NCBI GenBank assembly: GCA_030998225.1
Contig: JAPYXD010000704.1
Span: forward strand, 7,006,001-7,070,000
Origin: Diplolepis rosae
Taxonomy: Eukaryota; Arthropoda; Insecta; Hymenoptera; Diplolepididae
Length of the DNA stretch: 64,000 bases
Direction of reading: 5' to 3'
Position numbers and translations under genes: made by a program. Under the pieces are notes generated by a model that was not told where the DNA came from, did not search any database, and saw only the letters and a program-made list of their open reading frames with translations. Positions 26,227 through 38,650 of this stretch are shown here, in pieces (the stretch's first letter is position 1; every line of letters begins with the position of its first letter).

Positions 26227-28041
26227 GTGTGGTTTTCAACCTGAAGGGTAGTTTTAAGTGGAGTGAAAATTATGGAATTTTTTTTGGTAATTTGTAACCC
26301 TGTCATATTCCATAACAGTTGTTGTTTCGGATGGATAGTGGGTTAAACATAATTTGGGTCATAAAGAGTTAAAATCCGTTTCATTTTTATATTCTTGTTA
26401 GCCATATTAAATCTAGCATTTCGAATTTGGATATTTTGAACTCAGATTCAAAATCAAGAACTGATAATCCCATGAGTATTAAGATTGGTGAAATTTGAAT
26501 CGGTGAAAAAATCCAGGCCCAAATGGGTTTAAAAACAAAACAAACCCTTATGAGGCCGCGTTTTACTTGAGTCACATTCATAAATATTTAGAGCCAGATA
26601 AACCTTTTTTATTATATTTTATTCAATTTTACCAAATTTCAAATCCATATCTCATTTCGTGTAGAAATGCGACGGACGAAAAAAATTCCCCAAATTTAAT
26701 TTCTTCGTTCTGTCTAGCATTCCCAAATTTCAAGGCGGTGTTTCAATTACAAAAAGAGGTATGTAGTCGTAAGAAATTGATTACTTGGTCACGTGACTCA
26801 ATCAAGATATAACCTTAAGGCCAAAACTATGTTTTTTACAAATTAAGCAGCGCAGTGAATAGGGACTGATTTTTAGCTTTTTCAAAAAGAATTTCGCCAA
26901 TTTCTTAAATGAATAATAATAAAAGGAATTCTTATTGTCTTTCTTATTTCTGATTCAAAAAAGTTGATTGGGTGTGACGTTAATTTACTGCAAATATCTT
27001 TGTTCATAAACGAATTAATTTCTCATTTGAATGTAATTTAAAGAAAAGTATTTTTGAAAAATGATAGAAATTTTCATAAGCCAACGAATTATGTAAGTAG
27101 GATTCTTAATTAAACTTCCAAATCCATTTCCAAAACCTAATAACTTAAATGAAATTTTCTAGTTTTTTCTTGTCTCTACAAATCATAATGTTGAAAAAAT
27201 TGAGAAAAATTTCGGAGCATAAAATTTCTTCAATTTATCTCGAGTACATTTTTTTGTATTTCAATTTTCAAAAAAACGTCTTCGTGGTTATTTTTATATC
27301 TGCTATTTAACCATGTTATAAATTTTAACTCGCTAACTTCAAATGTCCTTTATAGTAGACAAAAATTCATGGTTGTTTAAAAACAAGAATGCACGTTTCT
27401 TCTGTATCACGTCGTGTTTCGTTTCCAATAGATACAAATATTATGTACATCAACCGTTAATAGAACTTCTGCTGGTAAAATCGCTTTACTAAAATTCTTT
27501 TAATTCCACTGCTTTTTCAGAAATTTAAAAACTTATATTTGACTCCGAGATATTATTTCATAAAAGTTTCAAAAGTTGTATTATAAGGAAAGTTATTTAA
27601 TTTTTATACTTTTCTAGATTAACTTTTAATATTCTGATAGCTAAAAGTAGAATTATTTTTTGAGAAAAAATCATATGCTCTATCCTAAGCATGTTCTCTA
27701 TGGCGTACAAATGTAGTGAACGCATTTATACAAATTTTCTATTTTAGTCTAATAGATGCGTCAGAACAAACAACTTAAAGCGAAAAATGATACTAATGTA
27801 AATGAATTTAGGCCATTTTATTTTATCAACTAAGAACTGTGATTAATTTTACTAAAAATTATGATTGCAATACTAACGATCGATTTTGGAAAGTTCGCCC
27901 TGTTTTGTGAAAAAATTATTATTTGAATTTTCCGCCTTAGAATTATGTTGTTCAAAAGCTCCTAAAACAGTGAGACTGTTTTTTATTATATCGTGACATG
28001 TTTCCGCACATGTTCATTGTTTTATTGACCCACAGTGATAA
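26227..28041. other. AT-rich DNA, nothing recognised
   Basis: No exon, palindrome or tandem repeat could be supported. Confidence 0.45.
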
Positions 28042-28559
28042 TTCTGAGATAATTAATTTGGCATGGGGTCAGATGTTTAAGCAGTTTTCTATGTAATAAT
28101 CATAGAAATTGGTAAAGGTAAACGTTTCGGCCACAGTGCTGTGCGTTCTTCATCGAGGGCTCACGATTGGATTTATATTCTGTGCTTTTCTTTGGAATTA
28201 ATTGTGGTTGTGTGCCTTTGAGGTGGTGCGTTCCGCAATTCACATTTTCCACGAATCTGACAGGAGAGGACTTCTGTGTGAGGACGGTACTGGAAGGTCT
28301 ATTCGCACGTTCTAATTCTATTTTTTAAATAAATTTATTATAAAAAAACAAAAAAACAAAAAAAAACAAAATAACTATTAAGTTGCATGGATTTTGCTTG
28401 CTTATGTTATAATTACTATTTTTAATGCAAATTAAAATTTTTCGCACTGAAGAGGGCCCCCCATTTGTGGCCGAAACGTTTGCCTTTACCAATTTCTATG
28501 ATTATTACATAGAAAACTGCTTAAACATCTGACCCCATGCCAAATTAATTATCTCAGAA
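28042..28559. mobile_element. 518-bp element with 94-bp inverted arms and GAAACG motif
   Basis: Arms 28042-28135 and 28466-28559 are near-perfect inverted repeats, from ttctgagataattaattt at the ends to gtttcggccaca at the inside. The centre is non-coding. The right arm carries ctgaagagggcc...ggccgaaac, which looks like a hammerhead ribozyme core (see findings). Confidence 0.75.
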
Positions 28560-28923
28560 CTGTTTTTTATGTTATGTAGATTTGTACTGTAATTTAGTGA
28601 TTAATAAAATTGAAAAATCATATGAGATCGTTCCCTTTGTTCGTCCACTATAGAGGACATCGATTTTCTTATATTTATTCATATTCAAGCTTTTGTATGA
28701 AGCTTTGTATCATTGTTTTGACACATATCTTAAAGATTTTAAGAAGAAACAGAATTTTCTAAAGGCTAGAAACCTTTTTGCTTATAATTGCTAGATGTTA
28801 CTGCATCTCAGGCGAATAAGCAACCTCCTTGCTATTGGGAGAACCACGAAAAAAACCCGGATTTAACTTTTTAGAACAGTATAATTTTCACAATACAAAG
28901 CACAATATTTTTCCAGTAAGCTG

Positions 28924-29411
28924 GTGATAATACGAGGCATCTTTCTTTATAAGTGGAACTGCAATTCCGTCGCTTGCGCCACTCTCGGGACAAATATGTC
29001 TAGAAAATCGGGCCGAGTTCCAATTTCAAGCGAAGCTTTTGCTATTTATACTATTGGAATTGCAATCCTTAGGTTCAATCTCCGACTATCGTACATAGCA
29101 TTCCGCATTACTGCCGAATCGATCGAAAAATAAATATAAAAAGAATCTTCGGAATGTCTTCGATAAAAAGAGTTGATTCTCCACAAAAATGGATTTTTGT
29201 AGCAAATACGCCGAGACGTGCAGATTATTTAATGAGAATAGGTATTGAGAAGCCACTAATACTATTGAATGTAATTAATATTTTAATATTACCGCGAATA
29301 CTAGTTGGTTTTTATAAAATATTACTCCATCTAACTTCTCGTTTCAATCATAAAAAAAATGTCATTAAGGTAGTTGTCGTGCCAAAAATCAGGTCTTTGA
29401 ACTTTATATGA
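28924..29411 (+). other. two adjacent open frames, unrecognised
   Basis: Frames at 28924-29133 and 29154-29411 lie 20 bp apart on the same strand and are richer in complex codons than nearby DNA. Words such as SGRVPISSEAFAIYTIGIAI and SPQKWIFVANTPRRADYLMR look protein-like, but no family is recognised. They may be remnants of one broken gene. Confidence 0.25.
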
Positions 29412-29770
29412 ATAAAATTCAAAACTTTCGGAAAATAATACTTTTGATAATATTTTTTGTAATAGAACTTTTCCTTGCTATTGCTTCTTACTAATTTTTT
29501 GAAAAATGGTTGGATTTTCATAAATCATAGCTTGTTCTTTCGGGGAAATTTTTCTCTACAAGTCTACTGTTTTCAAATTTGAAAATAAGTAAAAAATCTT
29601 CAAATAGAGTTATTTTCCTTTTATATGTTTCTTTTTGATAAATTCTTCTAAGGATTTTAGCCAACGAAAACTTTACTTCCAAAATTGGAAATCATAGAGT
29701 TGTATAGAATATTTTTCCTGAGAAAATAAGCCATGATTTATGAAAATCCATTAATTTTGCAAGGAGTTTT
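29369..29770. mobile_element. partial copy of the 50493 TTAA fold-back MITE
   Basis: It starts after TTAA (29365-29368) with GGTAGTTGTCGTGCCAAAAATC. It shares the tcataaatcatagcttgttc and gaaaattttctctacaa-type segments with 50493-51041. The expected right terminus is missing. Confidence 0.55.
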
Positions 29771-29820
29771 TCAACTAACGCAAAACACTTGGGCATTAAA
29801 CTGAGAAAACAGTTTCTTTG

Positions 29821-29982
29821 ATATACGGTCAAAGAAAAAATTTCTTTGAATTAAAGAAAGTTTTGTTAATTCAAAAAAAATTTCATTAATGTAAACAAAT
29901 CTATTTCTTTGGATCAAAGAAATTTTTTTTGAATTACCAAAACGTTCATCAATTCAAAGAAATTCTTTCTTTGACCGTATAT
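29821..29982. mobile_element. 162-bp palindromic MITE
   Basis: It begins atatacggtcaaagaaa and ends ctttgaccgtatat. The arms of tttctttgaatt type pair almost to the centre. Shorter inverted words (cagtttctttg / caaagaaattg) flank it, so it may be nested in another palindrome. Confidence 0.65.
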
Positions 29983-30056
29983 TGAAGAAATGTTTCTTTG
30001 TTTCAAAGAAATTGTTTTCTGGGTGTAGTTCCACCAGCATATATTAAATATTGCAT

Positions 30057-30290
30057 GAACATTTAGCCGTGAAAAAGATTTGTTCTCGTTGGATCCCACA
30101 TAATTTGACAAAAGATCAAAAAGATGCAAGAGTCGATTGGTGCAAACAAATGCTCAAGAAATATTCGAACGCATGCTAAAGTGTATAGATCATAAAGAAG
30201 AATACTTTGAAAAACAATGTAGCCATTTTTGATAACAAATTACTATTTTTCATTATCAGGCTCAAAATGGTACGAACAAATCGCAATTAG
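30057..30290 (+). pseudogene. internally deleted DD34D mariner transposase relic
   Basis: The frame from 30057 reads EHLAVKKICSRWIPHNLTK, then DQKDARVDWCKQMLKKYSN, the segment just before the catalytic core in mariner transposases. It then jumps to FERMLKCIDHKEEYFEKQ in another frame (30164-30218), the typical C-terminus. The whole DDD catalytic core has been deleted. The following sequence (tatcaggctcaaaatgg...) would be the 3' non-coding end. The 5' end abuts the palindromic element at 29821. Confidence 0.78.
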
Positions 30291-30351
30291 CAAATTGTAA
30301 TTCTCATAATAAAAGCAATAATAAAAGAGAAAGTCAAAGCATCCAAATAGA

Positions 30352-30376
30352 AATATATATATATATATATATATAC
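30352..30376. repeat. (TA)n microsatellite
   Basis: A TA run of about 12 repeats just downstream of the mariner relic. Confidence 0.9.
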
Positions 30377-31562
30377 GCACAATTGGTAACGTAAACCACA
30401 CAAACACACGTATCGATGCACGTCCGTTGACTCAAATTAATTTCAGGATAAAAGACTATAATACGGAGCAGATTGAAATACAAAGGAACGATGTCTTGTC
30501 GTTTGTGTGAAAATTTTTTACAGTTGACTGTAATTATAAATTATATATATTAACATTTGATACGTTTCCAAAATTTTCAGAAAGATGATTTTTAAATTAA
30601 AAAAGTAATCTTACATGGACGAATTAATGTATAATTTAATCTGTAACACTACTAACTGTCATTGGAATGAAGTATTACAGTGATCATAATAAATCGATCA
30701 CCCACTGCATTTATTATATAATGAACACGTACGAAATGAAAAGTTAGTGAATTTAATATTTATAAAAAGGAATAAAGTCGATTTTTTTTACAGAAATACA
30801 GATGGTATGTACGTTTAAACGCAAACGTTATCATGTTTGACCCCAGGGTAAAATATAGGAAAAAGTTCTGAAAATATCTTGAACAGTTAACAAATTACTA
30901 TGAAAACTTACCTTTAAAACAAGACCAAAAACTTTTTAAAGTGTTAATTATTTTTAGAGTTATTAACATAACTTGGGATCATTAGATAAAAAAATTTATT
31001 AACATTGATGCCATTATCGAAAAAAAATGCTTAACTTGTTTTTATTAAAATTAAGGCACTTCGACAATGGCTTAAACAACAGGTGAATTACATTACATTT
31101 AGTTTATCTATTTAAATCAATTGAATCAACAATTTACTTATTCAATTACGAGAAAAAATAGATTTTTTATGACATAAGATTGTGTTTTAATTGTCGATAT
31201 TACATTGTTAGGTGAGGTACAATCTTGAAATGGTATCCTAGTTTGTCACGAATTAACCATTGTTACCTGAAATTTGCCATCTGGTAATCTTCTCTAAGAT
31301 AAGCTCCGAGTATGAGAACTCCCTTAGGAACTATAAAATGTGTAATGCCAGGTCTTACTCACATAAACTTGATCACCTTCAACGTGTCGAAACTCAAACC
31401 TCAGCAAAACAGTGTCGTTGCTTCTCCTGATTTCAAAGATATTTTCTCCTCCCTGGCAAAAGTTTCAGAAATGAATTCAATCCTAACGAATTCGAGACAT
31501 TATAAAATCTCTTTCTGAATTAATTCAAAAAAGTTTGTCGATCTGGTTCGATGCAAAGTGGT
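30377..31562. other. AT-rich DNA, nothing recognised
   Basis: One short open frame (31312-31518) has no family resemblance. No repeat structure seen. Confidence 0.45.
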
Positions 31563-31566
31563 TTAA

Positions 31567-31895
31567 GGTAGTTGATCCATGAAAATTAGACCTCAGGCAA
31601 AAATAGATAATTTTGCTTTCAAGAATAGCGATATTATTATTGAAGGGCTATTTTGGAACAGAAAAGTTTAATTTCCATGAAAAAAATTTGAAATACAGAA
31701 AAATAATTTTATTAATAAATTTTATTTTTGCCCCAACTTTTTTTCTTATCGCTTCTCAACAAATTTTAAAAAATTATGCGATTTTAATGAATCACAAATC
31801 GCTTTTTCAAGAAAAAGATTCCCTACAACTTAACCATTTCCAATTTTCTAAAATGAATAAATTATTATCAAATTCAGCAATTTATTTATAAAAAT
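31567..31895. mobile_element. single arm of the 33025 fold-back family
   Basis: It begins after TTAA with GGTAGTTGATCCATGAAAA and follows the left arm of 33025-34505 to about 31895, where mariner sequence takes over. Only one arm is present, so this is a truncated copy. Confidence 0.65.
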
Positions 31896-32183
31896 TCTCA
31901 CCATACACTTGTTTCATTAATTCAAACCTTTCAGTAAAAGTTTTACCAAGTTTCAAACAAAACTTAATATTCGCTCTTTGTCCGAAGTTCATTTTTCGAC
32001 CGATGCTATAAACACACTGTCCCTTATAAAGCAATAACTCGGCTTCTAATTGTCCGTTGGTCATAAAATTTTGACGGAACGTCAGTGAAGGATGTACCTT
32101 TCCAACTCCTACTCCCATCAGAAGATAGCGCCACTATAAATAGCTATTTTGAAAAAGTCTCGTTTATTTTGGAACGCACCTTG
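31896..32183 (-). pseudogene. mariner 5'-end fragment: TIR plus transposase N-terminus
   Basis: On the minus strand the piece begins next to TA with caaggtgcgttccaaaataa, a TIR typical of this mariner group. It then has an untranslated leader, and from about 31993 codes for MNFGQRANIKFCLKLGKT followed by FTERFELMKQVYGENFYK. This is the first helix-turn-helix of a mariner transposase. It is cut at 31896, where sequence of a TTAA fold-back element takes over, so only about 35 transposase residues remain. Confidence 0.82.
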
Positions 32184-32531
32184 TATATGTAAATTTCTAG
32201 TATTTACTTATGTGTTTGAAGAAAATAACTCAAATCTCAGCCAGAAAATAATTTGTACAATAACATTACAAGTAAAAATAATGAACATTATATTATTGAA
32301 TCTTTCATTTTGAAATTTATATTAACTATAACGCATTCCAGCCCAAATAATTAATATTTGTTGTTAAAAAATGAAAATTTTGAGCCTATTCTTTTTCATA
32401 TATAGAATACTAATTAAATTTCAGCATATGTAACTCATCTATATTTTCGTGTGATTATCTATGGGTAATTGAATTTTAATTATTAGAAAAAAAAGAACTC
32501 TGGTAAATTAATGGCGCATTATTCCAATCTA

Positions 32532-32830
32532 CTACCTGGATTTCAATTTAGCAAATTTAAAAGAGTTTTGGTAGTTTATCGTTAAAGTTTTCTTCGCGCT
32601 GGCAAAACTGAGGAAAAAAAAGAATACGGAGCAACTGGGATAGTAGAAGGAAAGAAAAAGAAGCCGCTGCGCTGGTACCTTTTCGTGACGAGGTACGAAA
32701 CACACCGCGTTGATTACCTTCTGGCAACTAAATTCAGTTTTTATTAAACTAATTACGTGTACAAGCGAAGACTTTTCGACATCCCTAGGGCGTTCTTCCA
32801 ACTTCTGTGCCATTATCGTCTATGGCTGTG
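32532..32830 (-). other. GC-elevated unique block with open frame
   Basis: A minus-strand frame starts at ATG 32813 with MAQKLEERPRDVEKSSLVHV and stays open for 93 codons, but later residues (FFFFLSFASAKK) look like low-complexity translation. It could be a small exon or a regulatory block. Confidence 0.2.
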
Positions 32831-33024
32831 AAAAAGAGTCTTTCCCTTTTATTTCATTTCCGTTCCACTTATAATCAGATCTTACCAACCTGACTTAGGA
32901 AATGTTAATCAGTGGTTTGAAATATTACGGTTTATTTGCTTAAAGTGACTTTGGTCTTCAATTTATGTTCGTAAATGTCTGTATGTTCCTGTAGGGCTGT
33001 CCATTTATTCCAGTTACGAGTTCA

Positions 33025-34505
33025 GGTAGTTTTCATCCACGAAAATTAGACCTCAGGCAAAAATAGATAATTTTGCTTTCAAGAATACGATACCCACATT
33101 CTAATATATGTCGTATCTCACAAAATTTGAGAAATTGGCTTTTTTTGAAGAATGGATTAATAATAATGTTTTACAGCTTATATTAAAATCTTAGGAGTCA
33201 AATTGTTTATTTAATATTTTTAAATAAATATTCTAATATGTCGTATCCCACATGCCGATTTTCACGAATTCTAATATGTCGTATCCCACATCCATAGGTT
33301 AACTCAGCGCCAGCGATGTGACAGCCAATTTTTATTTTGTGATTAGTCTTAAGTTTATTTTAAGAAATTATTTAATAAAATGAGTAAGAAGGTAATTACA
33401 AATAATATTTTTTACAACTTCAATTAAATCTAGAGCATCCGCTGAAACATCTGTTTGTAGTTCGATTAAAAATAACTAAAAGTAAATGGCAACAATTACA
33501 GGCATTAAAAAAAGTGTTGCTGAGAGATACACACTGCTTTCATGATAATATAAAATATATTGATGATACTGACTCTGCTTCTGACTAATCACCATCAATA
33601 AAAAATTTGGAAGTCGAGAGTAAAAATATAGTTAAGGTAACTGAAGAGACTAAGAGTAAGAAACGAAAAGCTTATCAAGTTAATCTTGAAGTTAAAAGCA
33701 AAGTACTGCGTACTAATAATAGATTTAAAAAACCTGAAGGTAATTATATTAATTATAAAAGAAATTGTGATAATACCAGACGAAAGAGGACAAGAAAACT
33801 TCAACAATATCAGCAAGAAAATGTACCTGAAGTAAAAAAAAATATGTTTTAAGCAATATTAAAGATAGTAAAAATAAAATGTATCAATAATGTTATATTA
33901 AAATAATATAACAATAAAAGCAATATTATTATTGAAGGGCAATTTTGAAAGAGAAAAGATTATTTTACATGAAAAAAATTTGAAACACAGAAAAATAATT
34001 TTATTAATGAATTTTATTTTTGACTCAACTTTTTTTCTTATCGCTTCTTACCAAATTTTAAAAAATTATGCGATTCTCATTAGTCATGAATCATTTTTTC
34101 AGAGAAAAGATTACCCACAACTTCACCGTTTCTGATTTTTAAAAATAAATTCTTTAATGGCTGAAAACATTAAAAAAACATTTTCCAAAACGAAATTTTT
34201 GTAAACAAATTGCTGAATTCGATAATAATTTATTCATTTTCGATAACTGGAAATAGTCACAAGTTGTAGGGAATCTTTTTCTTGAAAAAGCGATTTGTGA
34301 TTCATTAAAATCGCATAATTTTTTAAAATTTGCTAAGAAGCGATAAGAAAAAAAGTTGGGGCAAAAATAAAATTTAAAAATAAAACTTTTTTCATGAAAA
34401 TTAATCTTTTCTCTTCCAAAATAGCCGTTCAATAATAATATTGCTAGTCTTGAAAGCAAAATTATCTAATTCTGGCTGAGGTCTAATTTTCGTGGATCAT
34501 CTACC
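33025..34505. mobile_element. TTAA-type fold-back element split by an ~830-bp insert
   Basis: The left end GGTAGTTTTCATCCACGAAA follows TTCA (a decayed TTAA). The right end at 34505 is its inverse, followed by TTAA. The left arm runs 33025-33087, stops, then resumes at 33920 with caatattattattgaaggg. The half copy at 31567 is continuous across this point, which proves an insertion of 33088-33919. The rest of the palindrome (33920-34505) is intact. Confidence 0.75.
33433..33852 (+). pseudogene. unrecognised lysine-rich coding-like stretch inside a MITE insert
   Basis: One plus-strand frame is open for about 139 codons with a single internal TAA at 33586-33588. Before the stop it reads like HPLKHLFVVRLKITKSKWQQ and then an acidic YIDDTDSASD. 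After it comes a lysine/arginine-rich part with KSKKRKAYQVN and TRRKRTRKLQQYQQ. The acidic-then-basic pattern looks like a nuclear protein fragment, but I do not recognise the family. It lies wholly within the insert that splits the 33025 element, so it could be captured host or transposon coding sequence. It has no good start codon. Confidence 0.35.
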
Positions 34506-34509
34506 TTAA

Positions 34510-35500
34510 GGGAGAAAGTGATTCATATTATCATCAAGGTAACCTGGAATTTACATTTAACGATGGAATTGTATTCTTAAGCACTTTCAATATTTTAATA
34601 CCTTATTTTTAGAGATAATAAAAAACACCTTCAAAGTTTAAAATATTTCTTTAACTTTTACTAAATAAAAATAGTCTTTTTAGCGAAACTGTGCGGGAAT
34701 TTTGCACTTTTCGCAGCGAAAAATGTGCGCAAAATGGCAGTTTCCTGATGACTAAAAAATGTGCAGGGATGAACATATTCCTGCACACTTTTTATGGTCT
34801 TTCGAAATCTACAATCTTGTGCATATTATTTAATACGCAAAGTACATACTTTCTGTACGGTGCTGCAAAAAATAGCATGTGATACACAGGCGAATTGATG
34901 ATTCTATATTCGTGTGAGTTTCAGCACTTGCCTTCAGTTCGTGCTTTAAATCTTACGTTCATCGGAAATCATCAATTTTGTGCACTTGTATCATAATATA
35001 CTATTATGTCACAATTATCACAGAAATATCCATTCTTGATTGATATCCAATGTTAATATTTAAATCAATATTTTTAGAAAACTATCCAAATTCTCCCTAT
35101 CCATAGAAATCTTGGATATAATTCTGAAAAGTGATTACTTCAAATTTTCTTAAAATTACCTATCATTGTGTATTTTGCTGTTTTCTCAATGAAAGCAGTT
35201 CCATCAGTGTTTGACGAAGTGAAGTTATCTATTGATGGAAATAAAATTTGCCAGTTTCTTAACAAAATAAAAAAATTCAAATTTTACAGACAAACAAACA
35301 GTATTCTCATTAATTATATTTTCAATTCACGACTATAAGAAAAACCCACTTTCGAGAAATTTGTATACGATATGAAAGCAAAGAAAGGCAAAAGGTACTG
35401 TTGAGAATAAAACACAATAATGTGACAATCGTAATCTTTTGTGAAAATTGTCAATCAGTCATGAATCATTTTTGAGAAGCATTTTCGCTTTTTCATATAA
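34510..35500. other. AT-rich DNA, nothing recognised
   Basis: Between the split TTAA element and the GGGGA element. Words like gtgcagg / cctgcac near 34760-34790 can pair, but no element boundary is clear. Confidence 0.4.
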
Positions 35501-35502
35501 TA

Positions 35503-36851
35503 GGGGACAAGCGGCGAAATTGGCGCGTCGTCTAAATTGGCGCACCCTATTTTTCAGAAAATGATAACATAACAAAAAATAAAAATAGTTCTATCGTGTG
35601 CATTCTTGTATGATATGTATTTGATAGAAAACATTATAAAAATCGAAATGCTTAATACAGTTTTATTGCGATTAATCGTTTTTTTGCATAATGGTTATGT
35701 TCGAAGCCATTGAGTTAAATCGTTAAATAATAGTAATTCAAGGTGAATTAGATTAATGCAACGATTTTATAATCTTTGATATTTAATCTTACGATTAGGA
35801 TAGAATATTTGTATGAAAAAATAAGCATTTTACGTAAAAAGTATTTAATTAATGAACGATACACTTGCGGCAAAATTGGCGCATACGAGATTCAAATCAG
35901 AGGCGAAGTTGGCAAACGTGTTGTGTTTCTGGAAACCGGTGACTGAAGTCAAGTGCTCGGATGTTTATGATTAAAAATATAAAGAAGATAGTAAGTACAC
36001 AATTATTAATATATAGATATATACATTTGAATGTTGCTGGACTTTTCTGCTAATCTTTTTCTTAAGATTTTTTGTGACAAGGGAGGTAATGTGGTTCGCA
36101 AAACTGATGTAACGACTTTGTAAGGTTATATTCATTTGAACAATCAGCGGTTAAATTTTGTTTTTAAGTTTGCGGTATTAAGGCATTTTAAAAGCGATTT
36201 TTAATCATTAATTTGCAGTCTGACAGTGTTTTGAAAGTTTTCTCGATTTTAAGATGTGAAAGCAATGTAAGTAAAAAATTTGTATTTTTGATTGATTGTT
36301 TCTATTATTTATAAGTCTTCTAAAGTTAATAATTGTATATACTTCTGATTACAAATTCAAATAATTCTCTATAAAAATGATTTCAATTTGAATATTCACT
36401 TAAATATCCACAATTGCCAGTATTTTATTGTACAAATATAAAATATATTTTAACTTTGACTAGTTTATGTGAATAAAGGTATAAAAAACTTCACATATCT
36501 TGATATACTATCTCAAATTTAGTTTCAAATTATAACTACCTCTTTTCATCAACCTTTGCTACTGAAATGTAATTCTAAATCTATGAAAATATAACTAATA
36601 CGTAGCAAGAGAAGATTATAATATTAGTGCGTCAATTTACCCGACATGGCGGGTAAATTGACGCAGGTGCAGTCCTTCGGAAATCTGAATAAAAACCTGC
36701 TTTAATAATTTTCAATACAATCTTTATCCATTAGAAAGAATAGAAAAGATATCCAGCTATTAAATAAATATTTTTTCATAATTTTTAGTCATATACTTTC
36801 TTTTTAAACTCGCACTTTCTATTAGGTGTGCCAATTTCGCCGCTTCTCCCC
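35503..36851. mobile_element. 1.35-kb TA-flanked element with GGGGAGAAGCGGCGAAATTGG-like TIRs
   Basis: The ends are GGGGACAAGCGGCGAAATTG on the left and, inverted, GGGGAGAAGCGGCGAAATTG on the right, next to TA at 35501-35502 and 36852-36853. Motifs close to the terminal aaattggcgc recur internally near 35527, 35874 and 35907. A strong hairpin sits at 36628-36665. No transposase frame is seen, so it appears to be a non-autonomous Tc1/mariner/pogo-class element. Confidence 0.75.
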
Positions 36852-36853
36852 TA

Positions 36854-37699
36854 TTGCTATACGTTTTGAAATAATAGGACAGCATTCAGAAGAGATGATC
36901 ATTTTTAACTAGAATTTATCAAGTTTTGAAAAACATTCTTGTGACTATTTTAATTGCATTATATTTTATTATTGAAACACATTTCTCGAAAAAATCTAAC
37001 AAAAATGTTATGGATAAGCAATTTTTCATTGCACTAGAGAGAAGTTAGAAATGAAATAAAAACTCTCAATCATAAATTTTTATTGATTTTTTATATGTTT
37101 CTCGTAAAGGTTTTGCACAAAGATCGTGAAATTTCAAGAATATGTACAATTATAATATACTTTACAATGACAAAACTAATCTCTAAATAGGCTTAGTTCT
37201 TTAATTATAACTTTAAAAATGAAATATTATTACTATCTACAATAAAAATCGATTTAGATAAGAAAAATATACAGTTTTGGTGCAAAGTGTAATTTACAAG
37301 CAGTGCTTTTTAGTTTCTTCCCGTGCTATATTTTTGCTTTGAAAAAAATTATTCATGGCGATCCAAGGAAATTTCTTCTCATGTCTCTTTGAAAATACCC
37401 AAAAATATTATAGATAATGTGAATAATTTATATATTCTTTAGCAATTTTTCACAGCACCAGATTTGCAAAAAATAATCAAAAATGTTTCTGATTTACCCC
37501 AATTTATCACCGATAGTGTCCTTAAATCTGTAAGTTCACCTGAAATAGAAATATTTGATGAAACAATGACATCACGATCAAAGGTTTATTGACTTTTAAC
37601 CGCCATTATATGTTTTAAAGTTTATGTACATTGAGTTCAGTTATCGAGAACAATTAATACATGCATAATGTCGATGAGCACTTAACCTTTACACGCACA
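36854..37699. other. AT-rich DNA, nothing recognised
   Basis: No gene or repeat recognised. Confidence 0.4.
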
Positions 37700-38067
37700 C
37701 ACTCACACAGGACAGACAAAAAGTGTCCAATCGCAGTCGAACTTTAAGAAGTATAGAAACTGAAATAATTCGATCCACTGTCGTTCTCCGCGCTTATCAC
37801 GATTATATCGACCGAACGGAAAAGTTATTTCCGGATCGGCAGTGCTTTATCGAGGGTGTTGAAATTGTAGGCATAACCACCGTGAAACTTTTATGCACCC
37901 CTTTCCGGACCAATCGAAAGGGTCCAAAGGGTGTCTGGAAATTTTATCGATGGATTACAGGCTCCTTAAAGGGCTTCCTTTCGTCGCTTATAAAATTATA
38001 CCATGGACAAAATCTAAGCTCATTACAAAACCGTTGCAGCAGGTTACTCCGTTACTGCCCTTATTAG
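37700..38067 (+). other. unrecognised coding-like block of higher GC content
   Basis: A frame is open for about 115 codons up to the stop at 38065-38067. It has words such as RAYHDYIDRTEKLFPDRQC and FYRWITGSLKGFLSSL. There is an acceptor-like cactcacacag just upstream (to 37711) but no ATG near the start of the frame. Base composition and complexity differ sharply from the flanks. It could be an exon, an untranslated first exon or a promoter region of a host gene. I do not recognise the protein. Confidence 0.3.
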
Positions 38068-38650
38068 TGTAAATATTGTTAATGTTGTTAGTAACATAAA
38101 TTTTAATCAAAGGTATAACAAGTTATACAAAACTTAAATTACTAACACTAATAATGCCACTCAAGTGAAAATGATAATCTCCAGGATATTTCATCCCATG
38201 GTTAGACAAAAGTTAGTTTCATAATCACTATTCAATCTATGTTTTGAACTTAGCAAATTCCATCTCAAGAACGTTTGGTACATAGATACCTACTTAGCTG
38301 CCGAGTTTCTCAAGTCCGGAGGGCTGTTTAATTACAGAGGAGACTAATGAGGAAGATGGGTCCTAATTATTGATGAATGTTGTTTTTTATCATCATTATT
38401 TCCATTCAAGGAGTAATAATTGTAGAAATTATTTTTAAAAGTATTAATACAAATTATTTTCTTTGTAACAATTAAACAAAATAATTAACAGGTTTATATT
38501 AACAAATGTAATCAGGAGAGCGTTCGTGATATATTCATATAATGATTTTGTTTTTTGTTATAACAAAAATATTTTTGAAATTTTCTAATTATAAGATAAA
38601 TAAACCTCAAAAAGAATAAATTCTCTCTTCGAACGTTTTTCTTGTTTTTT

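Noticed and set aside
33380..33433. A tiny ATG exon plus 40-bp intron upstream of the lysine-rich frame
   Set aside because: Joining ATGAGTAAGAAG to the acceptor at 33433 puts the downstream frame out of register.
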